In this document: one piece after another, positions 7,063 through 16,476 of the stretch
How positions within the stretch are numbered: position 1 is the stretch's first letter
Layout: each line of letters begins with the position of its first letter
From: Methanoculleus sp. UBA303
Lineage (GTDB): Archaea > Halobacteriota > Methanomicrobia > Methanomicrobiales > Methanoculleaceae
DNA length: 37,481 bases
Direction of reading: 5' to 3'
Assembly: GCA_002501655.1 (NCBI GenBank)
Contig: DANY01000031.1
Coordinates: 36,884-74,364, forward strand
The notes under the pieces: model-generated
Seen by the model: the letters and a program-made list of their open reading frames with translations, nothing else
What the model was told of the DNA's origin: nothing
The model's database searches: none
Program-made: the position numbers and the translations under genes

Positions 7063-9128
7063 CGCATCTTCCGGGTCGTCGCGGTGAGCGCCGTCTCTAA
7101 CTCATCCGGCGTGATGACGACGGTCCCGTCCCTCAGCCGGAGGGTGAGCGCGTCGCCGCCGACCGTGCCGATGGTCCGGTGCTCCACCCCGACGAGGGCC
7201 GACTCGTCCCTGACTGTGACCAGGAACCGGCCGTAGGTCTCGGAGAAGAGTTCTTCCATGGGGTCGCCGGCGAGGCTGACGTCCGATTGGGGCGCGACCT
7301 TCACGAGCGCCGCAAGGAGTCCGCCCCGGGAGAGGTCGGTCGCGGTCGTGACCCGGTTGCCCCGGACAAGGTCGCGGACGATGGCGACCGCGGCCGGGTC
7401 GGCCATCGCGGGTGCGGAGCCGCCGCACTCTGTCACGGCGTCGAGGACCGATCCCCCAAAGTCGGGCAACGTCCTCCCGATCAGGGCGAGGAGTTCGCCT
7501 TCGGCGGGCGCCGTCCACTCCCGGACTTCACCGCGCCCGACCATGCCGAGCGACGGCGTGGGCTTGATCTGCGTTCCAAACTCGTCGCTCTCGTTGTAGA
7601 GCGAGACGTTGCCGCCGACGATCGGGATCGCCATCTTCCGTGCTGCATCCCCGAGGCCGAGCACGCACTGCTCGATCTGCCAGAAGATCTCCGGGTGTTC
7701 GGGGCTTGCGAAGTTGAGGCAGTCGACGATGCAGAGCGGGTCGGCACCGAGGCAGGCGAGGTTGCTCGCGTTCTCGATGACGGCGTTCGCCGTCCCTTCG
7801 AAGGGTTTTAGGTAGATGTGCCGGGGGTTGCACCCGCAGGAGAGGACGAGGGCTTTATCTTCCAGGCGGAGGACGGCGGCGTCGTGGCGGAGCGAGACCG
7901 ACCGGAGCTGGACGTCTCTGTCGTACTGCTCATAGACCCAGTCCTTGTTCGCCACGTCTGGATGCGCGAGGATCGCAAGCGCGAGATCCTTTACCGGCGT
8001 CTCCGGGCGGGCGAACGGTGTCTCCGCCGAGTAGGGCGATTTGTCCCAGGCACAGAGCGGCGCCCCGCCGACGAGCAGGTCTACGGGCAGGTCGGCAACG
8101 ACCTCACCGTGGAACTTCACGATGTAGCGCGCATCAGCGATCACCTCGCCGATATCGCTCCACCGGAGATCGTACTTCTCCGCGATCGCCCCCATCCGGG
8201 CGACGTCCTCCGGGGCCACCTCGACGAGCATCCGCTCCTGGGACTCGGCGAGCATGATCTCCCGGGGGACCATCCCGGTCTCCCGGAGATGGACCCGGTC
8301 CGCGTAGATGACCGCTCCGAACGTGCTCGCCATCTCGCTCGACGCCCCGGCAAGCCCCGCCGCCCCGAGGTCGCGGCAGGAGAGGATCTTTCCGGTCTCG
8401 GCCATCTCGAGGATCGCGTCGATGAGGAGTTTCTCGGTGTAGGGATCGCCGACCTGGACGCTCGGCCGGTCGGCGGCCTCCGCATCCTCAGAGAGGTCCC
8501 GGGAAGCAAACGACGCTCCGCCGAGACCGTCCCGGCCGGTTGATGAGCCGATCAGGACCAGGTGGCTGCCCGGCACCTTCACCCGTGCGGTGATGTAGCG
8601 GCCGGGGTCCACGGTCCCGACGCAGACGACGTTCACGAGCGGGTTTCCGGAGTATGAGGGATCGAAGACGAGTTCGCCCCGGACGACCGGCACCCCGATG
8701 CAGTTGCCGTAGTCGCCGATGCCGGCGACGACGTGCTCGAAGAGGTAGCGGTTCTTCTCCGTATCAAGGGGCCCAAAATAAAGGGGGTCCATCAGGGCGA
8801 TGGGGCGAGCGCCCATAGAGAGGATGTCGCGGACGATCCCGCCGACGCCGGTGGCGGCGCCGTCGTAGGGGTCCACGTAACTTGGATGGTTGTGGCTCTC
8901 CATCCCGATGGCGAGGGCACAGGTATCGCTGAACCGCACGATCGCGGCATCGTCCCCCGGCCCGAGCAGCACATCGTTCCCTTCCGTCGGTAGCGTCCGC
9001 AGGAGGGGTTTGGTGGACCGGTAACTGCAGTGTTCGCTCCAGAGATTTTCAAAGCAGGCAAGCTCGACGTCGGTCGCGTCGCGCCCGAGGGTTTTTCGCA
9101 GCAATGCAAGGTCCTGAGCCGATAACAT
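7056..9128 (-). CDS. purL: Phosphoribosylformylglycinamidine synthase subunit PurL
   Basis: PurL uses ATP and glutamine-derived ammonia to convert FGAR to FGAM in purine synthesis. At 690 residues it is the small PurL type that works with separate PurS and PurQ subunits, neither of which is in this window. The N-terminal [16 protein letters not shown] motif, the [16 protein letters not shown] catalytic region followed by [14 protein letters not shown], and the second-half GGNVSLYNE motif are all present. The ATG at 9128 lies about 30 nt below a TATA-like element, so the message may be leaderless. Confidence 0.96.
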   Translation of the reverse strand: MLSAQDLALLRKTLGRDATDVELACFENLWSEHCSYRSTKPLLRTLPTEGNDVLLGPGDDAAIVRFSDTCALAIGMESHNHPSYVDPYDGAATGVGGIVRDILSMGARPIALMDPLYFGPLDTEKNRYLFEHVVAGIGDYGNCIGVPVVRGELVFDPSYSGNPLVNVVCVGTVDPGRYITARVKVPGSHLVLIGSSTGRDGLGGASFASRDLSEDAEAADRPSVQVGDPYTEKLLIDAILEMAETGKILSCRDLGAAGLAGASSEMASTFGAVIYADRVHLRETGMVPREIMLAESQERMLVEVAPEDVARMGAIAEKYDLRWSDIGEVIADARYIVKFHGEVVADLPVDLLVGGAPLCAWDKSPYSAETPFARPETPVKDLALAILAHPDVANKDWVYEQYDRDVQLRSVSLRHDAAVLRLEDKALVLSCGCNPRHIYLKPFEGTANAVIENASNLACLGADPLCIVDCLNFASPEHPEIFWQIEQCVLGLGDAARKMAIPIVGGNVSLYNESDEFGTQIKPTPSLGMVGRGEVREWTAPAEGELLALIGRTLPDFGGSVLDAVTECGGSAPAMADPAAVAIVRDLVRGNRVTTATDLSRGGLLAALVKVAPQSDVSLAGDPMEELFSETYGRFLVTVRDESALVGVEHRTIGTVGGDALTLRLRDGTVVITPDELETALTATTRKMRY

Positions 9129-9150
9129 ACTGTAAAACTGGTGGGTTGCC

Positions 9151-9162
9151 TATCTACATAAG
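9151..9162 (-). promoter_or_regulatory. purL promoter TATA element
   Basis: On the minus strand CTTATGTAGATA is centred about 30 nt before the purL ATG. This spacing places the transcript start at or very near the start codon. Confidence 0.4.
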
Positions 9163-9221
9163 CGTGTGCAAGACGGGTGTGAGGTACTCACTTTTTGACG
9201 TGGCGCGACCAATAGTGGGGT

Positions 9222-9839
9222 ATGACCCCGTCATATGAAGACCTTCTGAAGGAGGCGTATACCAATATCACTGAGCCGACGGAGTTTGAAGATCGGTTCA
9301 CGGTTCCTGCCGTCCGCGCCTTCATCGAGGGGAAGACCACGGTCCTCGAGAACTTTGCCGAGATTGCGGGCATCCTCCGGCGCGAACAGGATCACCTGAT
9401 GAAGCACCTCCTCGGTGAGCTCGGCACTGCCGGCAAGATCGAGGGGACGCGGGCTGTCTTCTCCGGGAAGTTCGAGCAGGAGCAGATCAACGCGATCATC
9501 CGGGGCTACGTCGAGGATTACGTCATCTGCTCGGAGTGTGGAAAACCTGATACCCGCCTGGTCAAGAGCGACCGGATCCTGACGCTCCGGTGCGACGCCT
9601 GCGGCGGCCACCGGCCGGTCAGGAAGCGCAGATCGACCGTAGACCCCTCTGCGGCGGCGAAACCGACCGAGGGTGCAATCATGGATGTCACCCCCCAGTT
9701 CCTCTCGAAGCGCGGTGACGGCGTGGTAAAGATAGACCGCTACACGATGTATGTCGCCAATGCTAAGCCGGGCCAGACCGTGAAGGTGAAGATCACCCGG
9801 ATCGCCGGGACGATCATCTTCACCGAGCGTGCCGAGTAA
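9222..9839 (+). CDS. Translation initiation factor aIF2, beta subunit, with C-terminal TRAM domain
   Basis: aIF2-beta is part of the heterotrimeric factor that brings initiator tRNA to the ribosome. The 205-residue protein has the usual alpha/beta core (about 25-95) and a zinc ribbon with VICSEC and CDAC pairs (C103, C106, C124, C127). A basic linker then leads to a TRAM domain at about 152-204 ([15 protein letters not shown] to [10 protein letters not shown]). The core family is about 135-140 residues, so the TRAM tail is an addition that probably binds RNA. The tail overlaps the end of the convergent methyltransferase gene by 20 nt. Confidence 0.94.
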   Translation: MTPSYEDLLKEAYTNITEPTEFEDRFTVPAVRAFIEGKTTVLENFAEIAGILRREQDHLMKHLLGELGTAGKIEGTRAVFSGKFEQEQINAIIRGYVEDYVICSECGKPDTRLVKSDRILTLRCDACGGHRPVRKRRSTVDPSAAAKPTEGAIMDVTPQFLSKRGDGVVKIDRYTMYVANAKPGQTVKVKITRIAGTIIFTERAE

Positions 9840-10464
9840 CCGGGGTCGGGTCTTTCCGGATCTCCACCCATAACCCCTCTTCTTCTTTCCGGATACGATA
9901 GAGAGCCACCCCGCTTGCCGCAAGTTCCCGGAGGAGCACCTCGGGGGTCGCCCACCCGCTCCTCCGGGCGACGTCGCGGTCCCAGTCAGGGTTCCGCCGC
10001 CGCATCTCGGTGAAGATGGTCTCGCGGAGCGCGGGAGTCCCGAAACTGCCGCCGATGAGCGCGACGCCGCCGGGCCGGAGAACCCGCTCGATCTCCTGGA
10101 ATGCCCGCACCCGGTCCTTCCAGAAGAAGATCGAGCCGCGGCTGACTATGAGCGAGACGGTGTCGTCCCTGACCGGCATGCAGTGGACGTCGCCGGTGAT
10201 TGGGGTTATCCGGTCTGCGCAGCCGTGTCCGGCGGCGGTCTCATGCGTGATCCGGGCCATGGCCGGGTCGGTGTCGAGCGCGATGACGGAGAGGCCGCTC
10301 TTCTCCGCAAGCGCTGCAGAGAGAAGGCCGGGACCGCTCCCGAGGTCCAGCGAGAGACCGTCCCGTATTCCTGACCACGTGAGCACCTGCTCTGCGATGA
10401 CGGGGTAGATGGGGGCAAAGACTTCCCGGGCAATCCGGGTGAAGCCTTCAGCACTCTTCTTCAT
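9820..10464 (-). CDS. Class I SAM-dependent methyltransferase
   Basis: This is a 214-residue Rossmann-fold methyltransferase of unknown substrate. Motif I is [15 protein letters not shown], the acidic residue binding the SAM ribose is in [10 protein letters not shown], and the post-I GDVHCMPV and [16 protein letters not shown] motifs follow as in the UbiE/Methyltransf_11 group. An in-frame GTG lies 6 nt upstream of the chosen ATG; the ATG is preferred because GGTG then serves as a ribosome site. It follows rpoL by 42 nt on the same strand, so the two are probably cotranscribed, but that does not reveal the substrate. Confidence 0.85.
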   Translation of the reverse strand: MKKSAEGFTRIAREVFAPIYPVIAEQVLTWSGIRDGLSLDLGSGPGLLSAALAEKSGLSVIALDTDPAMARITHETAAGHGCADRITPITGDVHCMPVRDDTVSLIVSRGSIFFWKDRVRAFQEIERVLRPGGVALIGGSFGTPALRETIFTEMRRRNPDWDRDVARRSGWATPEVLLRELAASGVALYRIRKEEEGLWVEIRKDPTPVTRHAR

Positions 10465-10506
10465 GGCCACCTTGTGTGGGTCCCCGCCCTATGTGGGTTC
10501 TCCCGC

Positions 10507-10785
10507 CTACGCGGTATCGAGAGCTTCCATCTGCCGGAGGAGTTCACCGGCGTAGCCGGAGAGCCGCTTTGCCGCATCGGTGACTGCAAGAAGAGGGGGC
10601 CGGCCATCGATCGTGGTGACGACCAGTTCGGGGTCCGAGAACTGGAATACCTGCCTGTGCTGCGCCACGTCTACCTTGGGATCGTTGAGGAGTTCAACGG
10701 CGAGCGCATTGATGTAGGTGTTGCCTTCGCCTTCAAAGAGGATCCGGGCCTTGTCGTCAGTCAGCTCCTGAAGTTTGAGTTTCAT
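10507..10785 (-). CDS. rpoL: DNA-directed RNA polymerase subunit L
   Basis: RpoL (Rpb11 family) pairs with RpoD in the assembly platform of archaeal RNA polymerase. The 92-residue product begins MKLKLQELTDDKARILFEGEG and keeps the family pattern: an N-terminal strand, the FEGEGNTYINALAVELLNDPKV helix region, then VFQFSDPELVV and a long C-terminal helix. The frame is open 29 codons further upstream, but those codons run through the promoter. ATGs at 10791 and 10785 are both possible; GGTG is better spaced for 10785. It lacks sequence beyond the usual single domain. Confidence 0.9.
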   Translation of the reverse strand: MKLKLQELTDDKARILFEGEGNTYINALAVELLNDPKVDVAQHRQVFQFSDPELVVTTIDGRPPLLAVTDAAKRLSGYAGELLRQMEALDTA

Positions 10786-10820
10786 GGCCATATGCACCGT
10801 ATGTTTGGTTTTGAGAGGGA

Positions 10821-10829
10821 TTATAGGTA
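10821..10829 (-). promoter_or_regulatory. rpoL promoter TATA element
   Basis: CCTATAAT-like sequence on the minus strand lies about 35-40 nt before the rpoL ATG and is the only AT-rich stretch in the neighbourhood. This supports the shorter RpoL start. Confidence 0.35.
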
Positions 10830-10964
10830 TGGGTGAGAGCCCGGGACGGAAAAACCTGTTCCTTCCCCGCATCAGTAATTCAGGTACATGCCGGGCACAG
10901 CGGACCCGCCCTCGGACGCCTTCCAGACCGTTTCATCAACCGGACGAACCCGCCCGTCCGCAGT

Positions 10965-10993
10965 CACCCCGCCTGTCGCGGCATCTCGGGGTG
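10965..10993. repeat. GC-rich inverted repeat between rpoL and dapF
   Basis: CACCCCG and CGGGGTG form a perfect 7-bp dyad with a 15-nt spacer. A second overlapping pairing, CCCGCC with GGCGGG, extends to 11003. It lies in the gap between divergent genes. No gene or known element was seen in the rest of 10873-11035. Confidence 0.35.
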
Positions 10994-11035
10994 CTGCGGC
11001 GGGTCGCTGGCAACCACCCGCCCCGAACCCCTACG

Positions 11036-11043
11036 GTTTATCA
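11036..11043 (+). promoter_or_regulatory. dapF promoter TATA element
   Basis: GTTTATCA lies about 40 nt before the dapF ATG, giving a leader of about 15-20 nt that includes a GAGAGG ribosome site. Confidence 0.4.
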
Positions 11044-11081
11044 CCCGCCGCTCCTAATACCTACGAACGAGAGGCTACACT

Positions 11082-11900
11082 ATGGAGATCGCGTTCACCA
11101 AACTGCAAGGAAACGGTAACGACTTTATCCTGATCGACGAGCACAACAGCGAGGTCATCCCCGAAGAGATGAAAGGAGGATTCGCGGCGCTCTACTGCGA
11201 CCGCAGGTTCGGCATCGGCGCCGACGGCATCCTCTTCCTCCAGGCGTCCGATAAAGCCGATGCCCGGATGCGGCTCTTCCAGCCCGACGAGAGCGAGGCG
11301 GCGATGTGCGGGAACGGCATCAGGTGTCTTGCGAAGTACGCCTACGACGCCGGCTACGTAAAAGAATCCTGCTCGGTCGAGACCGGGGCCGGGATCGTCC
11401 CGGTGATGATGGGCTACGCGGATGACGAGTTCACCGCGACCATCACCATGCCAACACCCGCGTTCGAGCGGAGCACCATTCCCGCCACCGGGAACGGGGA
11501 GTATAAAGAGGAGATCCGGGGGTTCACCGTCCATGCCGCGAACACCGGTGTCCCTCACGCCGTCGTCTTCGTGAAAGAGATCGGCGCCGTCGATATCGCC
11601 ACCGTCGGCCCCGCGATCCGGAACCATCCCACCTTCGTTGAGGGTGCAAACGTCAACTTCGTTGAGGACGCCGGCAGTGACACGCTCCGTATCCGGACGT
11701 TCGAGCGCGGCGTCGAGGGCGAGACCGAGAGCTGCGGCACCGGCGCCACTGCGTCGGCAGCGGTCGCCCACCACCTCGGGAAAGTCGGGGAGACTGTAAA
11801 GGTGGAGACAAAAGGGGGTCCGCTCGTCATCCGCTTCGGAGAGGCCGTCACCATGGAAGGTCCCGCCGAGACGGTCTTTGCGGGCGTTATACCTTTCTGA
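11082..11900 (+). CDS. dapF: Diaminopimelate epimerase
   Basis: DapF interconverts LL- and meso-diaminopimelate, the step before lysine in the DAP pathway. It uses two cysteines as acid and base. Both are present: C76 in MCGNGIRCLAKYA and C218 in ESCGTGATASAAV. The N-terminus FTKLQGNGNDFILID and the 272-residue length are standard. As archaea lack murein of the bacterial kind, the role here is lysine synthesis. The gene overlaps the convergent radB end by 14 nt. Confidence 0.96.
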   Translation: MEIAFTKLQGNGNDFILIDEHNSEVIPEEMKGGFAALYCDRRFGIGADGILFLQASDKADARMRLFQPDESEAAMCGNGIRCLAKYAYDAGYVKESCSVETGAGIVPVMMGYADDEFTATITMPTPAFERSTIPATGNGEYKEEIRGFTVHAANTGVPHAVVFVKEIGAVDIATVGPAIRNHPTFVEGANVNFVEDAGSDTLRIRTFERGVEGETESCGTGATASAAVAHHLGKVGETVKVETKGGPLVIRFGEAVTMEGPAETVFAGVIPF

Positions 11901-12564
11901 TCCCGTCCCCGGTGAGCACAAAATCAAACGAGAGCCCTTCCGGCCGGGACCGGTGCTTCCGGAGCATGGCCCGCCGGACGCTATCCTTCTTTTCGAGCCT
12001 CACGATGGCCTTTGAGATATGCTCAAGTGCCGTCCCTCCAAGGCCGGAGACCCGGTCGCGTTCCACATCCATAAAGATCTGGTTGGTGATCAGGACCGGT
12101 ATATCGTATTTCTTCGCAAGCCCGAGGAGTTTGACCATATGGTGGGATAACTTGCGCAACGCCTCCCTTCCGAGGTCGAGTTCGGTCCGGTAGAGGGCGG
12201 TCGCCGAGTCCATCACCAGCAGGCCCACAGGGGCGTCTTCTCTCTTCCGGAGGAGCCCCTCCGCATCGGCGATCATCGCTCCCTGCTGGGCGAAGTCGAT
12301 CGGCTCAAAGAGGTAGAGCCGGTCCGCAAACGCCCCGGCGTTCTCCCCGGCGATCTGGCTGAATCGCTCCACCGAGAACCCTTCGGTATCGATGTAGACG
12401 ACCGAGTTCCCGGACCGGAGATTTGCCACCGCCGCCATCAGGCAGAGGGTGCTCTTGCCGCTCGCGGCCTCGCCGTAGATCTGGGTTATCGTCCGCCGCT
12501 CAAGCCCGCCGCCCAGCAGGTCGTCGAGGGCCTGGCTCCCCGTGCTGACCCGGTCCGACTTCAT
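11887..12564 (-). CDS. radB: DNA repair and recombination protein RadB
   Basis: RadB is the archaeal RecA/RadA paralogue with a core ATPase domain only, thought to assist RadA in homologous recombination. The 225 residues contain STGSQALDDLLGGG, an intact Walker A GEAASGKST (31-39) and a Walker B LLVMDS (D119). The N-terminal helix-hairpin-helix domain of RadA is absent, as expected for RadB. ITNQIF corresponds to the recombinase L2-side strand. Its ATG overlaps the larC stop by 4 nt, so translation is probably coupled to larC. Confidence 0.94.
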   Translation of the reverse strand: MKSDRVSTGSQALDDLLGGGLERRTITQIYGEAASGKSTLCLMAAVANLRSGNSVVYIDTEGFSVERFSQIAGENAGAFADRLYLFEPIDFAQQGAMIADAEGLLRKREDAPVGLLVMDSATALYRTELDLGREALRKLSHHMVKLLGLAKKYDIPVLITNQIFMDVERDRVSGLGGTALEHISKAIVRLEKKDSVRRAMLRKHRSRPEGLSFDFVLTGDGIRKV

Positions 12565-13754
12565 GGCGTGAGCACGCCCCGCTCGATGAACTGCGCCCGT
12601 GCAGCGGCCTCAATAGTCCCGGTGACCTCGCGGAGCGGGATCCCGAGTTCCCGGGCGCACGCCGCTGCCTGCTCATACTCCGCCTTGAACGAGGTGATCT
12701 TCCCCTCCGACCACCCGCACTTGACGTCGATCGTCCACTCTCTGTCCCGGAGTCTCACCGTGACCGGCTCGACCGTCCGCTCCGCGACCGCCCGGTGGAC
12801 CATCGGGATACACCGTATACCAAGCGTCCCGAGTTCCCGGGCCATCACCCCCACGAGGCGGTCGGTCGTATCGGGATGGGAGACCACCCTGACAAGGTGG
12901 CCGCTCCGTCCCTTCTTCATCACGAGAGGGATGGCGCTTGCGTCCCGTGCCCCCTCCTCCATAAGGCGGCCGAGCGTGTAGGCGAGGGCTTCCCCGGTCA
13001 CGTCGTCCACGTTCGTCTCAAGGATGTCGACCCGGTCGCCGTTGGTCTGCTCCTCTGCAGAGAGGAGCATCGACCGGAGGACGTTTGGTTTTCCCGCCGG
13101 GTTTCTGCTCCCGGCCCCATAGCCGACCGCCTTAATGCCCGTCGGGCCGAGGTCCTCCGGCCGGACCGTCGAGAACTCGGCGAGGAGAGCGGCCCCCGTC
13201 GGCGTGCAGAGCTCCCGCTCCTCGTTCCCGGTGACCGTCTGCAGGTCCGATGCGGCAAAGATCGCCACCGTTGCGGGAGCCGGGATGGGAAAGGTGCCGT
13301 GGGCACCTACTGCAAACCCCCGGCCGAGGGCGACCGGGCGGACGGCCACACCGTCGACGTCGAGGGAGTGGAGGGCGGTGCAGGCCCCGACCACGTCGGC
13401 GACGGCGTCGTCCGCACCCACCTCATGGAAGTGCGCCCCGGTCCCGTGGATGCTCTCTTCGGCCCGGTGTATACGGAGAAAGACCCGCCGGGCCATCTCC
13501 CGTGCGGGGGCAGGGGCATCGCTCCCGGCCACCCGGTCGAGCACTTCGGTAAGAGTGCGGTGGTCGACCGGGGCATGCGTCTTCACCTGGACGGCCCGGA
13601 TGCCGGAGCGGTCTACCCGTTCAATTGTCGGTTCACCGACGACGGAGCGCATGGCTGCCCGGATGAGCCCCTCATCCGCACCCAGATCAAGGAGCGAACC
13701 GATGATCATGTCGCCTGCGGCCCCGTTGAACGGGTCGAAGAGAAGTATGTTCAT
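12561..13754 (-). CDS. larC: LarC-family nickel insertion protein (DUF111)
   Basis: LarC installs nickel into the pyridinium bisthiocarboxylate precursor to make the nickel-pincer nucleotide cofactor first found in lactate racemase. The 397-residue protein has the family N-terminus NILLFDPFNGAAGDMIIG, the HFHEVGADDAVADVVGA segment with the metal-type His and Asp residues, and a C-terminal LarC2-like region. In several bacteria LarC is made by a programmed frameshift; here a single uninterrupted frame covers both parts. LarB and LarE are not in the window. It is followed by radB with a 4-nt overlap. Confidence 0.9.
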   Translation of the reverse strand: MNILLFDPFNGAAGDMIIGSLLDLGADEGLIRAAMRSVVGEPTIERVDRSGIRAVQVKTHAPVDHRTLTEVLDRVAGSDAPAPAREMARRVFLRIHRAEESIHGTGAHFHEVGADDAVADVVGACTALHSLDVDGVAVRPVALGRGFAVGAHGTFPIPAPATVAIFAASDLQTVTGNEERELCTPTGAALLAEFSTVRPEDLGPTGIKAVGYGAGSRNPAGKPNVLRSMLLSAEEQTNGDRVDILETNVDDVTGEALAYTLGRLMEEGARDASAIPLVMKKGRSGHLVRVVSHPDTTDRLVGVMARELGTLGIRCIPMVHRAVAERTVEPVTVRLRDREWTIDVKCGWSEGKITSFKAEYEQAAACARELGIPLREVTGTIEAAARAQFIERGVLTP

Positions 13755-13800
13755 GCGTCTCCAGTACTTATAAATCCCCGAAATATAAGAACTAGAGGTA
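13755..13800. promoter_or_regulatory. Compact bidirectional promoter between larC and the Cdc48 gene
   Basis: Only 46 bp separate two divergent start codons. CTTATAAAT (about 13766-13774) and AATATAAGAA (about 13780-13789) provide AT-rich TATA candidates readable on both strands. GAGGT precedes the + strand ATG and GGAGACGC precedes the larC ATG. The two polymerase sites must overlap, so the genes may compete for initiation. Confidence 0.5.
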
Positions 13801-16218
13801 ATGCCCGAGATATACTTGAAAGTAGATAGCGCTTATCCGGAGGATCAGGGGGCGGGCAAGGCACGGCTTGACCCTGATACCATGCTGCAGCTCCGGCTCA
13901 GCCCCGGAGACCTTGTTGCTATCGAAGGGAAGCGTCGCACCGTGGCCAAGGTCTGGCGTGCCATGGTGAACGACTGGCACCAGGGGAAGGTCCGGATCGA
14001 TAACTTCACCCGGCTCAACACCGGTGCCAGCATAGGGGACCGCATAAAGATAAAGACGCTGGACGAGGAGGTCGAGGCGAAACGGGTGGTGCTCGCGCCT
14101 CCCGAGGATCTCCCCAAGCAGCTCCCCATCAACTACAGCAGCGTCGTCAACAAACTGATCGACTTTCCCATCGTGAAGAACGACTCTGTGCCGATCCAGG
14201 CGGGGCTCCCGTTCATGCAGCCCCAGCTTGTCGCGTTCAAGGCCGTGGTGGTCGAGCCGGAGAACGCCGTGATCATAACCAAGAACACGAAGATCGAGTT
14301 CTCCGAGAAGCCCGCCGCCGGGTTTGAGGGTGTAAAGAGGATCAGCTATGAGGACATCGGCGGCCTGAAGGGTGAACTGCAACGTGTCCGCGAGACGATC
14401 GAACTCCCCATGCGTCACCCGGAGATCTTCCGGAAACTCGGGATCGAGCCCCCGAAGGGTGTTCTCCTCTACGGCCCGCCGGGGACCGGGAAGACCCTCA
14501 TCGCAAAGGCGGTCGCAAGCGAGAGCGGAGCTCACTTCATCTCTATAGCGGGGCCGGAGGTGATCTCGAAGTACTACGGCGAGAGCGAGCAACGGCTCCG
14601 TGAGGTCTTCGAGGACGCCCGGCAGCATGCGCCCGCCATCATATTCATCGACGAGCTCGACTCCATCGCCCCCCGGCGCGAGGAAGTGACCGGGGAGGTC
14701 GAGCGGCGCGTGGTGGCCCAGCTCCTCACGATGATGGACGGGCTTGAGGAGCGGGGACAGGTCGTGGTGATCGGGGCCACGAACCGGCTCGACGCCATCG
14801 ATCCTGCTCTCCGCCGTCCCGGAAGGTTTGATCGCGAGATCGAGATCGGGGTCCCGCCGGAGGACGACCGGATCCAGGTGCTCCATATCCACACCCGGGG
14901 TATGCCGCTTGCGGACGATGTAGACATCAACTTCATCGCCCAGCAGACCCACGGGTTCGTCGGGGCAGACCTCGCCGCTCTCGCCCGTGAGGCGGCGATC
15001 AAGGCGCTCCGGCGTTACCTCCCCGAGATCGACCTGGAAGCCGAGGAGATTCCCCAGGAGATCCTCGAAAAGATGGAGGTGCAGGGCAAGGACTTCCGCG
15101 ACGCCCTCCGTGACGTGGGCCCGAGCGCCATGCGGGAGATCCTCCTTGAGGTGCCTCACACTACCTGGGAAGATGTGGGGGGCCTTGACGAGGCAAAGCA
15201 GGAGATCCGCGAGGCGGTGGAGTACCCGCTCACCCGGCGGGACCAGTTCGAGGATCTCGGGATCGAGCCCCCGAAGGGCGTTCTCCTCTACGGCCCGCCG
15301 GGGACCGGAAAGACCCTTATCGCAAAGGCGATCGCGAGCGAGACCGGGGCGAACTTCGTCCCCGTGAAGGGTCCCCAGCTCCTCTCGAAGTGGGTGGGCG
15401 AGAGCGAGCGGGCGGTCCGCGAGATCTTCAAGAAGGCCCGGCAGGTGGCGCCGTCCATTATCTTCTTCGACGAGTTGGACGCTCTCGCCCCCGCCCGGGG
15501 AGGCGGCTCCGAGTCGCACGTGATCGAGAGCGTTCTAAACCAGATTCTCACGGAGATCGACGGCCTCGAGGAGCTCCGGGGCGTGGTGGTGATGGGTGCG
15601 ACGAACCGGCCGGATATGGTCGACCCGGCACTGCTCCGGCCCGGAAGGTTCGACCGGCTCGTCTACATAGGCGAGCCCGGGCGGGATGACCGGGAGAAGA
15701 TCCTCGCGATTCACACCCGCTACATGCCGATCGAGGGTTCTACGATCGAAGATCTCGTGGAGATGACCGAGGGGCTCTCGGAGAACGAGCTCGAGGACCT
15801 TGTCCTGGCCGTCGGGGCCAACCGGCGCGTGAGCGCCGAAGACGTAAGGAGCCACCGTGCCGCGATGGTGGTGAGCAGCGACGAGGGGCTCCCACGCTAC
15901 CTCCGGAGGAGGAAGATCGTCGACCTCTTCTCCCAGCAGAAGGTGACCCTCGACGACCCCGTACGGGACCGGCTCATCAAAAAGATTGCCACCGGAGTTG
16001 AGGGGTTTGTCGGGTCGGACCTTGAGGCGCTCGGCCGGGAAGCAGCCATGCTTGCGATGCGGGAGGGCGCCCCCATCGTGAACCCGTCACACTTCGACCG
16101 GGCGCAGGAGAAGGTGCACGCGACGATGAACGAGCGGCTGCGGCAATATTACCAGAAGGTGCAGCAGCACTTCAAGGGTGGGCTGCCGAAAGATATCCAG
16201 CCGCCGGAATACCAGTGA
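13801..16218 (+). CDS. Cdc48/VAT-family AAA+ ATPase
   Basis: This is the archaeal p97/VCP homologue, a hexameric unfoldase that feeds proteins to the proteasome. The 805 residues comprise an N-terminal substrate and cofactor domain (about 1-180) and two AAA modules. Walker A motifs GPPGTGKT are at 225-232 and 498-505. Walker B motifs are FIDELD and FFDELD, with the paired sensor segments GATNRLDAIDPALRRPGRFD and GATNRPDMVDPALLRPGRFD. The C-terminus ends PPEYQ and does not carry a clear HbYX proteasome tail. D1 and D2 share a strikingly similar DNA stretch (see findings). GAGGT precedes the ATG. A hairpin with a T5 tract follows the stop. Confidence 0.96.
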   Translation: MPEIYLKVDSAYPEDQGAGKARLDPDTMLQLRLSPGDLVAIEGKRRTVAKVWRAMVNDWHQGKVRIDNFTRLNTGASIGDRIKIKTLDEEVEAKRVVLAPPEDLPKQLPINYSSVVNKLIDFPIVKNDSVPIQAGLPFMQPQLVAFKAVVVEPENAVIITKNTKIEFSEKPAAGFEGVKRISYEDIGGLKGELQRVRETIELPMRHPEIFRKLGIEPPKGVLLYGPPGTGKTLIAKAVASESGAHFISIAGPEVISKYYGESEQRLREVFEDARQHAPAIIFIDELDSIAPRREEVTGEVERRVVAQLLTMMDGLEERGQVVVIGATNRLDAIDPALRRPGRFDREIEIGVPPEDDRIQVLHIHTRGMPLADDVDINFIAQQTHGFVGADLAALAREAAIKALRRYLPEIDLEAEEIPQEILEKMEVQGKDFRDALRDVGPSAMREILLEVPHTTWEDVGGLDEAKQEIREAVEYPLTRRDQFEDLGIEPPKGVLLYGPPGTGKTLIAKAIASETGANFVPVKGPQLLSKWVGESERAVREIFKKARQVAPSIIFFDELDALAPARGGGSESHVIESVLNQILTEIDGLEELRGVVVMGATNRPDMVDPALLRPGRFDRLVYIGEPGRDDREKILAIHTRYMPIEGSTIEDLVEMTEGLSENELEDLVLAVGANRRVSAEDVRSHRAAMVVSSDEGLPRYLRRRKIVDLFSQQKVTLDDPVRDRLIKKIATGVEGFVGSDLEALGREAAMLAMREGAPIVNPSHFDRAQEKVHATMNERLRQYYQKVQQHFKGGLPKDIQPPEYQ

Positions 16219-16226
16219 GCGGGAAT

Positions 16227-16254
16227 CCGGGGGTATCCCCGGAGAACTGTTTTT
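16227..16254 (+). terminator. Hairpin plus U-tract after the Cdc48 gene
   Basis: CCGGGG-gtat... and CCCCGG form a 6-bp stem with a 4-nt loop starting 9 nt after the stop codon, followed 8 nt later by five T residues. This resembles an intrinsic terminator. The T-tract also reads TTTTTATG and might double as a weak TATA element for sequence downstream. Confidence 0.5.
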
Positions 16255-16268
16255 ATGCGGCGGCCATT

Positions 16269-16376
16269 CCCATCCCAAAAATGCGAATCCGTCCCGAAAC
16301 ATAGGTGCTTTTGCAATGGGAGCGGCTCTGGAGAGTGGCCTCATACGGTCTCCGGGTAGCCCCGGTTTGGGATGGG
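16269..16376 (+). ncRNA. Candidate structured RNA, unidentified
   Basis: CCCATCCCAAA at 16269-16279 is perfectly complementary to TTTGGGATGGG at 16366-16376, closing an 86-nt internal segment. No coding frame of the expected codon bias is seen, and the stretch lies between a terminator and the convergent peptidase gene. It does not match the signatures I know for tRNA, 5S rRNA, RNase P RNA or SRP RNA. Strand is inferred from a TTTTTATG element just upstream. It may also be DNA-level structure rather than a transcript. Confidence 0.25.
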
Positions 16377-16396
16377 CTTCGCGTGAGACCACATCG

Positions 16397-16446
16397 CTTT
16401 CCTTGCTACAGTGCCTCACGTGGAGGCGCGAAGGACGCAAGGAAAG
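16397..16446. repeat. Inverted repeat with 10-bp arms
   Basis: CTTTCCTTGC at 16397-16406 pairs exactly with GCAAGGAAAG at 16437-16446 across a 30-nt spacer. Together with the 11-bp dyad just upstream it makes the 16255-16497 gap unusually rich in long complementary segments. Confidence 0.4.
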
Positions 16447-16476
16447 GAAATTTGGCAGTCGCGGAATGTCGGTAGA

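Noticed and set aside
13792..15519. A 575-codon minus-strand frame opposite the Cdc48 gene
   Set aside because: It is antisense to conserved AAA motifs and has shadow-like composition (many Leu, His, Asp and Arg). High GC keeps such frames open by chance.
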